A stretch of 64,000 bases of DNA from Streptomyces sp. CNQ-509 (lineage in GTDB: Bacteria > Actinomycetota > Actinomycetes > Streptomycetales > Streptomycetaceae), in NCBI RefSeq assembly GCF_001011035.1, contig NZ_CP011492.1, forward strand, positions 6,813,447 to 6,877,446, in the 5' to 3' direction. Each line of letters begins with the position of its first letter. The first letter of the stretch is position 1. The position numbers and the translations under genes were made by a program. Shown one piece after another: positions 57,182-64,000 of this stretch. A model generated the notes under the pieces. That model was not told the DNA's origin. It made no database searches and saw only the letters and a list, made by a program, of their open reading frames with translations.

Positions 57182-57994
57182 TCAGATGCGGTAGAAGAGG
57201 TTGAGGAAGCGTCCGGCGAGCCGCTGGTCTCCCCGGCAGGTTCCGGTGTTGGCCCGGCCGAAGGCGGCCAGGACGAGACTGGCGGGGTCAAATTCCAGGA
57301 CGGTGTGCTGGTCGTCGACGGGTCCGGGGGTGAAGGCGATTCCGTCGCCGGTGATATCGGCGCGTGTGGTTCCGGCATGAGGGCCCGTGGTGACGCGGAT
57401 GCCGATGCTGAAGGGTTCGGTGCCGGCGGTGTCGCTGGTGTTCTGCCACATCAGGAAGCAGACGGGAACGAGGATGTCGGCGGCATCGGCGTTCAGCACG
57501 TGACAGTCGTCGAGTCCTTCACGGATGTCCCAGGTGTGGACGATGTAGTCGAGGACCTGACAGATGGGCAGGAAACAGGCAGGAACGGGGCCCATGTACT
57601 TGTGCGGTACGAGGAGTTCGGTCCACTCGCTGTCGGACAGCTCACCGGTCACCTTGAGGATTTCGTCGAGGAGGCCCCGCAGTCGGGCCAGAAGCTCGTC
57701 CTGGGCGACGTTGCGCAGGGCGAGGGCGTCCTCGTCCATGATGCGTGCCATGTCACGGACGTTGAGAGGGCCGACAGGGTCTGCCTTGCCGCGGGCGGCG
57801 GCGAAGGAGTTGAGGTAGACCGCGGTGGTGTCGGCCATGTGGGCTATGACGTCCCGGACCTGCCAGTGCCCGGCGGCGGTGGGAGATTCCCAGTGGGCGG
57901 GGTCGGCTGCCAGGGCCAGCATGGTGTCGGCTTCGCGCCGCCATATCCGGTCGAGGTTCTTGCGGCTGGCGGGTTCCATGAAGTTCCAGCTCAA
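57182..57994 (-). CDS. mycothiol-dependent maleylpyruvate isomerase-like (DinB-fold) protein
   Basis: This 270-aa protein has the MDMPI N-terminal/DinB-like four-helix domain ('HWQVRDVIAHMADTTAVYLN', 'DYIVHTWDIREGL'), whose spaced His residues suggest a metal site. A C-terminal sterol-carrier-like part follows ('TRADITGDGIAFTPGP', 'LVLAAFGRANTGT'). The family includes mycothiol-dependent isomerases and transferases. The start is TTG at 57994, overlapping the cutinase stop, with GGGAG 8 nt ahead; an internal ATG at 57979 is an alternative. In an ArsR-led operon, a thiol-dependent enzyme handling an arsenical-thiol adduct is conceivable but unproven. Confidence 0.75.
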   Translation of the reverse strand: MSWNFMEPASRKNLDRIWRREADTMLALAADPAHWESPTAAGHWQVRDVIAHMADTTAVYLNSFAAARGKADPVGPLNVRDMARIMDEDALALRNVAQDELLARLRGLLDEILKVTGELSDSEWTELLVPHKYMGPVPACFLPICQVLDYIVHTWDIREGLDDCHVLNADAADILVPVCFLMWQNTSDTAGTEPFSIGIRVTTGPHAGTTRADITGDGIAFTPGPVDDQHTVLEFDPASLVLAAFGRANTGTCRGDQRLAGRFLNLFYRI

Positions 57995-58650
57995 CGGGGT
58001 TCTCCCTGTGTCAGATCGGCGGCGAGTCTTTCGAGAGCGAACGCGGCGCCCTGTGCGGGCATGTCGTTGGTGAGGTAGGCCAGGTGGGCGAGGTAGGTGC
58101 CGCCGCTGCCCTGGCAGGCGAGGTCGCCTTGGGCGCAGTAGTTCTGGAGCCGGTCCTGCCAGTTCTTCAGCTGGCCTGGTGGGCGGGGGTTGTCGCTTTG
58201 GCGACCGGGTTCGAAGGTGCCCCTGTTGAAGGGCTCCCCGTCGGTGAAACGGGGGTCTCCGTAGAGGAGGACCGCGCTGATTCGGGCTGCCGCCCGGGGT
58301 GAGAGCTCGGCGGCATCCTGGCCTGCGGTGCGCTGTGAGGGGGGCAGGAGCGTCTCGCCGATGACCCAGGCGCCCTGGGAGTAGCCCATGAGGACGTGCA
58401 GGCGGTGGGGGGCGGCGGCTGTGCTCTGGTTGAGGAGGTCGGCCAGGGCCCTCACTCCTTGGCCGACGCTGGCGGCGAAGTCGAAGGTGGCGGGGTATTC
58501 GAGTTCGGTGTAGGTGGTGTGGCGGTGCGGGCTCTGTTCGATGATGCGAGCACCGAGCGGGCGCAGGAGGTTGCTGCCGGTCTGCGGTTCGGTGGTGCCG
58601 CGTACGCCGACGAGTGCGATGTCGGGCCGCACGTGCGGTGCGGTACTCAC
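57991..58650 (-). CDS. cutinase-family serine hydrolase
   Basis: This 219-aa alpha/beta-hydrolase has the nucleophile motif 'GYSQGAWV', an Asp in 'CAQGDLAC' flanked by two Cys, and a His in 'YLAHLAYL', the cutinase triad order. Unlike secreted cutinases it has no signal peptide: the protein starts directly with 'MSTAPHVRPDIALVGVRGT'. It probably works in the cytosol on a small ester or thioester. Its GTG start overlaps the preceding stop (GTGA), and its own stop overlaps the next start, so expression is coupled. Confidence 0.82.
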   Translation of the reverse strand: MSTAPHVRPDIALVGVRGTTEPQTGSNLLRPLGARIIEQSPHRHTTYTELEYPATFDFAASVGQGVRALADLLNQSTAAAPHRLHVLMGYSQGAWVIGETLLPPSQRTAGQDAAELSPRAAARISAVLLYGDPRFTDGEPFNRGTFEPGRQSDNPRPPGQLKNWQDRLQNYCAQGDLACQGSGGTYLAHLAYLTNDMPAQGAAFALERLAADLTQGEPR

Positions 58651-59054
58651 GCGCTGGTTCCGGCGAGGGCGGCCTCGACTTCCTGTTGGGTGAAGTTCCC
58701 GCTGGCGACGATCTGACCGGCGATCATGACCATGGGAGGCCGGGCCGTGCCGCGTACCAGCTGGCTCTGGATCTCGGCGAGGATTTCGGGGCTCAGTGCA
58801 CCCGCGAGTGCTTCGGTGGCTGAGACGAGTCGTGCGCGGGCGGGCGATCCGGTGGCGGTGATCGCCTCGGTGACGGTCTTGACCGCACGCTCTTCGGCGG
58901 GTGCCGCGGCGGGGTTGCAGCAGCTGTCGGTGATGATGAGTACCTCTCGGGGCTGCTGCTGGGCTGCTGTGTTCTGCGGGGCCGGTGCGGCTGCGGGGGC
59001 ACCGCAGCAGGCCGGGCTCGCGGTGTCGGCCTGCGAGTTGGCGGAGGACGTCAT
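58647..59054 (-). CDS. small cysteine-pair protein, possible arsenic-binding thioredoxin-fold protein
   Basis: I do not recognise a firm family for this 135-aa protein. An N-terminal Ala/Pro-rich tail has 'PACCGAP'. A strand 'EVLIITDSCCNPAAAP' then carries a second Cys pair at the tip. A mixed alpha/beta domain ends 'PPMVMIAGQIVASGNFTQQEVEAAL', which recalls the end of thioredoxin- or ArsD-like folds ('P..lV.G.iv..g.y'). ArsD, an arsenic chaperone, also has an early CC pair, but overall similarity is weak by eye. AAGGAG lies 8 nt before the ATG. It is in the middle of the ArsR-led operon. Confidence 0.6.
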   Translation of the reverse strand: MTSSANSQADTASPACCGAPAAAPAPQNTAAQQQPREVLIITDSCCNPAAAPAEERAVKTVTEAITATGSPARARLVSATEALAGALSPEILAEIQSQLVRGTARPPMVMIAGQIVASGNFTQQEVEAALAGTSA

Positions 59055-59132
59055 GGTCGTGGCTCCTTGGCTGGGTATGACGAATCGGCGCTCGTCACCC
59101 GGTGTGGGGGCGGCGCCGCGGGCGGGTGGAGG

Positions 59133-60251
59133 TCAGGCGGTACGGCCGAGGGCCGAGTAGAGCTCTGCGGCGACGGTATGGGCGGCGTGGGAGTCCGCTG
59201 TGAGGCGGTTCTTGGTCAGGGCGAAGGCGATGCCGTGCGTGGGGTCGGCGAAGGCGGCGCTGCCGCCGCTGCCGGTGGTGCCGAAGGACTGGGGTGAGCC
59301 GCCGGCCCAGGTAATGCCGTGGAAGTAGCCGAGCGTTTTGGGGCTCGGGTGGCCGAGCATGCGGTCCTCGGCGGAGACGGCCGGCCGGGCGGCCTCTTCG
59401 GCGGTGCTGGCGGGCAGGAGGTGTATGCCATCGGTATCGGTGAGAAGAGCTGCGTACATGCGGGCGACGGCGGCCGCGGTCATGGTGCCGGCCGAGGGGA
59501 TGTGGGCGCTGAGGTAGTTCTTCTGGTTGCCGAGTTCGGTGCCTGCGGCGACGGGCCGCGGGGATGCGGTGAAGATGGCCGCGGAGTCGGGCAGCGAGGC
59601 GATCGCGGCATCCCAGCCGCCGTCCACGAGGGTGGCCGTACGGTGGTGTTCACTGCCGGGCAGGCCGAAGAAGAGCGAGTCCTCGACGCCGAGAGGGCCG
59701 GAGACGTAGCTGCGCAGGGCTGCGGAGAGCGGAAGCCCGGTGACCCGGCGGACGACCTCGCCCAGGATCCAGCCGAAGGTCCAGCCGTGGTACCCCATCG
59801 CCGTTCCGGGCTCCCACAAAGGGGTCAGGCCGGCGATGCGTGCACACATCGCGTCCCAGTCGGTCATGTGGGCGGGGACGGTGTCGGCCGGCAGGTGCGG
59901 TACCCCCGCGGTGTGGGTCAGGACGTGCCGGAGAGTGATGCGTTCTTTGCCGTGTGCTGCGAAGTCCGGCCAGTACTCGGCCACAGGGGTGTCGTAGTCG
60001 AGTCCGTGGCGCGCGGCAACGGCGTGGGCCAGGGTCGCGGTGACGCCTTTGGCCGTGGAGAAGCTGTGGATGAGGGTGGCCGGGGTCAGGGGCCTGTCGG
60101 CGGCCGGGTCCGCGGTGCCCGCTGCGGCATCGGCCACCAGTTCGCCCTGGAAGTAGGCGGCGGCCTGGAGGCCGGTCTCTCGTCCTTGCGCGACCAGGCG
60201 GTCGAGGGACTCCTGGACGCGCTGCTGCACCTGATGGGTCATGGCAGCCAT
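59133..60251 (-). CDS. beta-lactamase-family serine hydrolase
   Basis: This 372-aa class-C beta-lactamase/esterase fold protein has the SxxK motif in 'SFSTAKGVTAT', 'LTHTAGVPHLP' and the YxN-like 'GYHGWTFGW'. A C-terminal 'GTTGSGGSAAFADP' stands at the KTG-equivalent site. The family includes esterases, amidases and transacylases. There is no signal peptide, so it is cytosolic. The ATG at 60251 is chosen because GGGGAG lies about 10 nt ahead; a second ATG at 60242 is possible. It follows ArsR copy 6 by 58 bp in one operon. Confidence 0.85.
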   Translation of the reverse strand: MAAMTHQVQQRVQESLDRLVAQGRETGLQAAAYFQGELVADAAAGTADPAADRPLTPATLIHSFSTAKGVTATLAHAVAARHGLDYDTPVAEYWPDFAAHGKERITLRHVLTHTAGVPHLPADTVPAHMTDWDAMCARIAGLTPLWEPGTAMGYHGWTFGWILGEVVRRVTGLPLSAALRSYVSGPLGVEDSLFFGLPGSEHHRTATLVDGGWDAAIASLPDSAAIFTASPRPVAAGTELGNQKNYLSAHIPSAGTMTAAAVARMYAALLTDTDGIHLLPASTAEEAARPAVSAEDRMLGHPSPKTLGYFHGITWAGGSPQSFGTTGSGGSAAFADPTHGIAFALTKNRLTADSHAAHTVAAELYSALGRTA

Positions 60252-60309
60252 CGGGCAAACTTCTCCCCTCGCCGGGCCCGTCAGGGACACGGCGTCACAT
60301 GGTCGGGTA

Positions 60310-60711
60310 CTAGCGAGCGGACTCCGGCTGGGAACAGTTCTCGTTGCCGGGGGCGGTGCTGGAGCATTCGGTGCTCTGTGGGCTGAGCGAGGCGAGCGTG
60401 GCCAGGAGCTGGACGGGCTGGACGAGGGCGTCGCAGCAGAGCGAGTAGATGTTGCTGCGCCCCTTGGGTGTCGCAAGCACCAGGCCCTGCTCGCGCAGCG
60501 GGGTCAGGTGATGGCTGACGAGGGTCTGCGACATGCCGCTGGCATCTGTGAGCTCGCGCACCGACCGTGCTCGTTCGGCCAGCAGAAGCATGAGAGTCAG
60601 CCGGTTCTCGTCTGCCAGTGCCTTGAGGAGCGGGGCCAGACGCCGGGCGCGCTCCGAAGCCGTGGGCAGCGTCGACACGTCCCACAGCTCGATGTCCAGT
60701 TCACGTCCCAT
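60310..60711 (-). CDS. arsR: ArsR family repressor (copy 6, C-terminal Cys site)
   Basis: This 133-aa winged-helix protein has 'LLKALADENRLTLMLLLAE', 'RELTDASGMSQTLVSHHLTPLREQGLV' (ends RELTDAS and REQGLV) and 'SNIYSLCCDALV'. The CVC motif of the other copies is absent. Instead a Cys pair lies after the wing, with more cysteines in the tail ('STECSST', 'NENCSQ'). The A. ferrooxidans ArsR also senses arsenite through a C-terminal CC plus one more Cys. The ATG at 60711 is preferred; an upstream ATG at 60729 is possible. It is the first gene of the six-gene minus-strand operon and divergent from the ArsO-MFS unit. Confidence 0.9.
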   Translation of the reverse strand: MGRELDIELWDVSTLPTASERARRLAPLLKALADENRLTLMLLLAERARSVRELTDASGMSQTLVSHHLTPLREQGLVLATPKGRSNIYSLCCDALVQPVQLLATLASLSPQSTECSSTAPGNENCSQPESAR

Positions 60712-60741
60712 GACGCCATTGAACCACATCTCATTGCTATC

Positions 60742-60757
60742 ACCAAAGCATGCTGGT
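60742..60757. promoter_or_regulatory. candidate operator of ArsR copy 6
   Basis: A palindromic AGCATGCT (60747-60754) is flanked by ACCA on the left and GGT on the right, so the element reads ACCA-A-AGCATGCT-GGT. It lies in the short A+T-rich gap between divergent ArsR copy 6 and the ArsO-like gene and could control both directions. It does not resemble the TCAACAT-type sites of the other copies. Confidence 0.5.
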
Positions 60758-60831
60758 ATTAATCGTAAAGCTTGTTCGTTGGGGGGTTGCGCTTCTCGCT
60801 GCCTCCAGGTCCCCACTGAAGGAAGAAATCC

Positions 60832-62265
60832 ATGCCGGAGAGCGCAAACGGCCCGGGCAGGACCGTTGTCGTGATCGGAGCCGGACCCGTGGGTCTGGCC
60901 GCAGCCGCCCACCTCGTGGAACGCGACCTGGAGCCGGTCGTGCTCGAAGCCGGTGAGCACGTGGCCAGCGCAGTCGCCGACTGGAGCCACATCCGGCTGT
61001 TCTCGCCCTGGCGCTACAACGTGGACTCCGCGGCCCGTCGTCTGCTGGAGCAGACGGGCTGGCAGGCGCCCGATCCCGAGGCACTGCCCAGCGGGGGCGA
61101 GCTCATCGAGTCCTATCTGCTGCCCCTGGCGTCCACCGCGGCGCTCAGTGGGCGCATCCACACCGGCCGGAAGGTGGTCGGGGTGACGCGGGACGGACTG
61201 GACAAGGTCCGCAGCGCCGGCCGCGAGGACCGCCCATTCCTGGTGCGCACCACCGATACGTCCGGCGCCGTCAGCGACATCAGGGCGGACGCGGTCATCG
61301 ATGCCTCCGGTGTCTGGGGGCAGCGCAACCCCATGGGCGCGGCAGGTCTGCCCGCCGCCGGGGAAAGCGCGGCAGCATCCTTCCTCAGCGGGCCGCTGCC
61401 CGACGTGCTGGGCAAGGAGCGCGCCCGTTTCGCAGGCAAGCGCGCTCTGGTCGTCGGGATGGGCCACTCTGCGGCCAATACCCTGCTGGCTCTTGCGGAG
61501 CTGGCCGTGAGCGAGCCGGGAACCTCGATCACGTGGGCCATCCGCAGCGCCCGTGCCGACCGGCTGTACGGCGGGGGCGACGCTGACGGACTGCCCGCAC
61601 GCGGAGCTCTCGGCAGCCGGCTGAAGAGCCTCGTCGACTTCGGTGTGATCACCCTGGTGCCGCAGTTCTCGATCACCGGGTTCGAGACCGGCGACGGCTG
61701 CTGCGGAGGGGGCGGGGCGGTGACCGTACACGCGGTGGCCGCCGATGGCCCTCGCTCGGTGGAGGCGGACACCGTGGTCGCCGCCACCGGCTTCCGGCCC
61801 GATCTGGACATGCTGCGCGAGGTACGACTGAGCCTGGACACCGCGGTGGAGGCGCCCTCCGCCCTGGGTCCGCTGATCGACCCCAACAACCACAGCTGCG
61901 GAACCGTCCCGCCCCACGGCGAGCGCGAGCTGGCCCACCCGGAGCCCGGTTTCTACATCGCCGGCGTCAAGAGCTACGGGCGCGCCCCCACCTTCCTTCT
62001 GGCGACGGGGTACGAGCAGGTGCGCTCGATCGCCGCGGCACTGGCAGGCGACCGCGCGGCGGCCGACGCCGTCGAACTGGACCTGCCGGAAACCGGCGTG
62101 TGCTCGACCGACCTCCCGGACAACTCGGATGCGGACTGCTGCAGCGCTCCGGCCGCCCCGCAGGGTTTCGCCAGCGGTTCCCTGCACGGCTATTCCGGCG
62201 AACCGACCTCCGCGGCCGCGCCGACGCCCTCGTGCTGCGCAGCACCGGACACCGCCTCCCACTGA
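60832..62265 (+). CDS. ArsO-like flavin-dependent monooxygenase (copy 2)
   Basis: This 477-aa paralogue of the protein at 46648 has 'VVVIGAGPVGLAAAAHLVERDLEPVVLEAG' (ends VIGAGPVG and VVLEAG), 'ALVVGMGHSAANTLLALAEL', 'VAATGFRPDLDML' and 'PHGERELAHPEPGFYIAGVKSYGRAP' (ends PHGEREL and KSYGRAP). It has extra Cys pairs not seen in the first copy: 'DGCCGGGGA' inside the protein, then 'DADCCSAP' and 'PSCCAAP' in the tail. The ATG has GAAGGAAGAAA ahead. It heads a divergent unit with the MFS gene, opposite the ArsR-led operon. Oxidation of an arsenical substrate is the usual suggestion for this family; it is not proven. Confidence 0.87.
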   Translation: MPESANGPGRTVVVIGAGPVGLAAAAHLVERDLEPVVLEAGEHVASAVADWSHIRLFSPWRYNVDSAARRLLEQTGWQAPDPEALPSGGELIESYLLPLASTAALSGRIHTGRKVVGVTRDGLDKVRSAGREDRPFLVRTTDTSGAVSDIRADAVIDASGVWGQRNPMGAAGLPAAGESAAASFLSGPLPDVLGKERARFAGKRALVVGMGHSAANTLLALAELAVSEPGTSITWAIRSARADRLYGGGDADGLPARGALGSRLKSLVDFGVITLVPQFSITGFETGDGCCGGGGAVTVHAVAADGPRSVEADTVVAATGFRPDLDMLREVRLSLDTAVEAPSALGPLIDPNNHSCGTVPPHGERELAHPEPGFYIAGVKSYGRAPTFLLATGYEQVRSIAAALAGDRAAADAVELDLPETGVCSTDLPDNSDADCCSAPAAPQGFASGSLHGYSGEPTSAAAPTPSCCAAPDTASH

Positions 62266-62301
62266 CCCCTTCTCATTCCACAGAGAGCTGCGATTCCTGC
62301 C

Positions 62302-63762
62302 ATGACTTCTGCCGCTTCCGAACCTCAAGTGCGCTGGTCCGCCAAGCAACGGGCACTCCTGGCCGTCCTGTGTCTGGCGCTCCTCCTGGACGGTCTGGAC
62401 GTCACGCTCGTCGGTGTGGCCCTGCCCGAGATCGGTGCCGACCTCGGCCTGGACACCGCCCAACTGCAGTGGATCGTCAACGGCTACCTGCTGGGCTACG
62501 GCGCCCTGCTGTTGCTGGGCGGCCGCACCGCCGACCTGGTGGGGCGCCGAAAGGTCTTCCTTGTCGCGCTGGCAGTGTTCGCCATCGCCTCGCTGATCGG
62601 CGGGCTGGTCGACGACGGGCTTCTCATCATCGCCACCCGGTTCGTCAAGGGCGTCGCCGCCGCGTTCACCGTCCCCACCGGGCTGTCGATCATCACGACG
62701 ACCTTTCCCGAGGGGAGGCAGCGCAACAAGGCCATCGCCATCTACACCGCGTTCGGCGCTTCCGGGTTCTCCTCCGGCCTGGTCATCGGCGGTCTGATGA
62801 CCGGACTGAGCTGGCGCTGGACGTTCCTGTTCTCCGTCCCCATCGCGTTCGGCGCACTCGTCGTCGGCATCTTCCTGATTCCCCGCGACCGGCCCAACGC
62901 TCGCGGCCGCTACGACTTCCTCGGTGCTCTCACTATGACTGCGGGCCTGCTGCTGCTGGTGTATACCGTGGTCAACGCGCCAGAGGTGGGCTGGGGAGCT
63001 TCGCGGACCTTGCTGTCCTTCGTCGGTGTGGTGGTTCTCCTCGCGGCATTCGTCGCTGTGGAACGCAAGGTGGACAGTCCGCTGGTGCCTCTGCGGGTGT
63101 TCCGCCGAGGTGCGCTCATGAGGGCGAACTTCTCGTTCATCGCCCTGCTCGGTTCCTACTTCAGCTTCCAGTTCCTCATGACGCTCTACCTCCAGGGGAC
63201 GCTGGGATGGAGCCCGCTCGAGCTGGCGCTGGCGCTCCTGCCCATCGGTCTCATCGTCGCCTTCGGCGCTCCCGCGGCCGGCCGGCTCATCCCCCGTTTC
63301 GGGACAGCCAAGCTCATCGTGTTCGGCCTGTCCGCCGAGGCGATCGGGTTCATTCTGCTTCTGCGGCTGACCACCGACCCGGCGTACGTGTCCCTGATCC
63401 TGCCCACCGTCGTTCTGGTGGGTATCGGATTCGCGTTCGTCTTCCCCTGCGCCAACGTGCAGGCGGTGACCGGTGTCGAGCCCGGCGAGCAAGGTCTGGC
63501 AGCAGGCATGCTGCAGGCGAGCGGGCAGATCGGTGCAGCCGTCGTCCTGGCGGTCACCACCGCCATCATCGCCATGGACGGCGCCGACGGCGCACAGCCT
63601 TCGGCACAGGAGGTCCTCGACGAGTTCCGTCCCGGGCTCGTCTTCGCCACTGCCGTCGCGCTGGCAGGTGTCGTCCTCGTTCTGATCAAGCGGCGCACGC
63701 CGCAGCCGAGTGCCGCTTCCGAGTCCGCACTCGCACCCGAGGCGGACACTCCCGCCAAGTAG
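62302..63762 (+). CDS. MFS exporter, 14-TM EmrB/QacA (DHA2) type
   Basis: This 486-aa transporter has about 14 hydrophobic helices. Motifs include 'LLDGLDVTLVGVALPEIGADL' (ends LLDGLDV and EIGADL), 'QLQWIVNGYLLGYGALLLLGG', 'GRTADLVGRRKVF' (the A-motif) and 'GFSSGLVIGGLMTGLSWRWTF'. DHA2 proteins are proton-driven drug exporters. It is 36 bp after the ArsO-like gene and likely co-transcribed. It could export the product of the neighbouring operon; the substrate is unknown. Confidence 0.9.
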   Translation: MTSAASEPQVRWSAKQRALLAVLCLALLLDGLDVTLVGVALPEIGADLGLDTAQLQWIVNGYLLGYGALLLLGGRTADLVGRRKVFLVALAVFAIASLIGGLVDDGLLIIATRFVKGVAAAFTVPTGLSIITTTFPEGRQRNKAIAIYTAFGASGFSSGLVIGGLMTGLSWRWTFLFSVPIAFGALVVGIFLIPRDRPNARGRYDFLGALTMTAGLLLLVYTVVNAPEVGWGASRTLLSFVGVVVLLAAFVAVERKVDSPLVPLRVFRRGALMRANFSFIALLGSYFSFQFLMTLYLQGTLGWSPLELALALLPIGLIVAFGAPAAGRLIPRFGTAKLIVFGLSAEAIGFILLLRLTTDPAYVSLILPTVVLVGIGFAFVFPCANVQAVTGVEPGEQGLAAGMLQASGQIGAAVVLAVTTAIIAMDGADGAQPSAQEVLDEFRPGLVFATAVALAGVVLVLIKRRTPQPSAASESALAPEADTPAK

Positions 63763-63770
63763 TCCGGATC

Positions 63771-63800
63771 CGGTGCGGGCGCGATGACGCGCCCGCACCG
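63771..63800. terminator. hairpin terminator after the MFS gene
   Basis: CGGTGCGGGCGCG and CGCGCCCGCACCG form a perfect 13-bp stem with an ATGA loop just after the MFS stop. There is no T-tract. It would separate the MFS gene from the Tat-exported protein gene. Confidence 0.75.
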
Positions 63801-63846
63801 GGCTCTGCCACGTCGTCCCACAGGCGCCGAAAGGAACGACCCACTG

Positions 63847-64000
63847 ATGGAGCACCGCACACGCATATCGCGCCGCAGTATCGTCATCGGCACCGCCGCT
63901 CTGGGCACCGCAGGAGCCGTACCGGCCCAGCAGGCCGCAGCCCAGGCGCAGGCGAACACGGCAGCGCGCGGCACTACGCGCGTACCGGGCACCGGCCGAC
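63847..64000 (+). CDS. Tat-exported protein, N-terminus only (cut by window edge)
   Basis: The first 51 codons are present. 'MEHRTRISRRSIVIGTAALG' followed by 'TAGAVPAQQAAAQAQA' is a twin-arginine signal peptide with the RR pair at residues 9-10, a hydrophobic stretch and a likely AxA cleavage site. AAAGGAA lies about 10 nt before the ATG. The mature protein is outside the window, so no function can be given. Confidence 0.8.
   Translation, partial: MEHRTRISRRSIVIGTAALGTAGAVPAQQAAAQAQANTAARGTTRVPGTGR

Noticed and set aside
60310..63855. 1,181-codon minus-strand frame spanning ArsO, MFS and ArsR
   Set aside because: Only its last 133 codons (from 60711) are a real ArsR; the rest is antisense to two clear genes.

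Overview
The window looks like chromosomal DNA of a Streptomyces-like actinomycete. G+C is very high, GTG starts and 4-bp ATGA/GTGA gene overlaps are common, TTA codons are rare, and there are remnants of Streptomyces-type serine and tyrosine recombinases. No rRNA, tRNA or CRISPR array was seen.

Region 1 (about 0.38-38.8 kb) is a hybrid PKS-NRPS gene cluster. It opens with a StrR/ParB-type pathway regulator containing two TTA codons, an MbtH-like protein and, on the opposite strand, a crotonyl-CoA carboxylase/reductase (CCR). The assembly line follows: FAAL-ACP-KS-AT-DH-ER-KR-ACP, then KS-AT-ACP, C-A(Ser)-PCP, KS-AT-KR-DH-ACP and C-A-PCP-C-A-PCP-E-C. Between and after these lie a free-standing ketoreductase, a ferredoxin, a type II thioesterase, a P450 and an MFS exporter. 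The A domain after the second polyketide module reads as serine; the next module would add malonate, reduce and dehydrate. The last two amino acids look like a small residue (Gly-like) and an aliphatic residue that is epimerised. The line ends in a condensation domain, not a thioesterase. My inference is a cyclic lipodepsipeptide of the 4-amino-2,4-pentadienoate family (rakicidin, BE-43547, vinylamycin, microtermolide), with a branched lipid made from a CCR-derived extender. Two perfect 9-bp inverted repeats with 11-nt spacers, matching the published StrR operator layout, lie before the first PKS gene and before the last NRPS gene.

Region 2 (38.8-43.1 kb) holds a lactate-permease gene (minus strand) and a divergent FadR/LldR-type GntR regulator, with a perfect LldR-like palindrome between them. 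Three fragments of decayed serine-recombinase genes, partly inverted, flank this cassette.

Region 3 (43.1-55.8 kb) is an arsenic island with much decay. It carries five of the window's six ArsR genes, an MFS pump, a flavoprotein (ArsO-like), a Pst-type binding protein with a fused PstC-PstA permease and an ATPase, thioredoxin-type ArsC and an Acr3 arsenite exporter. Fragments of LuxR, integrase, PBP, ArsI/CadI, TrxB and FMO genes lie between them.

Region 4 (56.0-64.0 kb) is the least familiar part. A sixth ArsR, with a C-terminal Cys-Cys site, heads a tight minus-strand operon: serine hydrolase, Cys-pair protein, cutinase-like hydrolase, mycothiol-dependent-isomerase-like protein and acyl-CoA dehydrogenase. 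Divergent to it are a second ArsO-like flavoprotein, a 14-TM MFS exporter and a Tat-exported protein cut by the window edge. None of the minus-strand enzymes is a standard resistance gene, so this may be an arsenic-responsive metabolic or biosynthetic operon.
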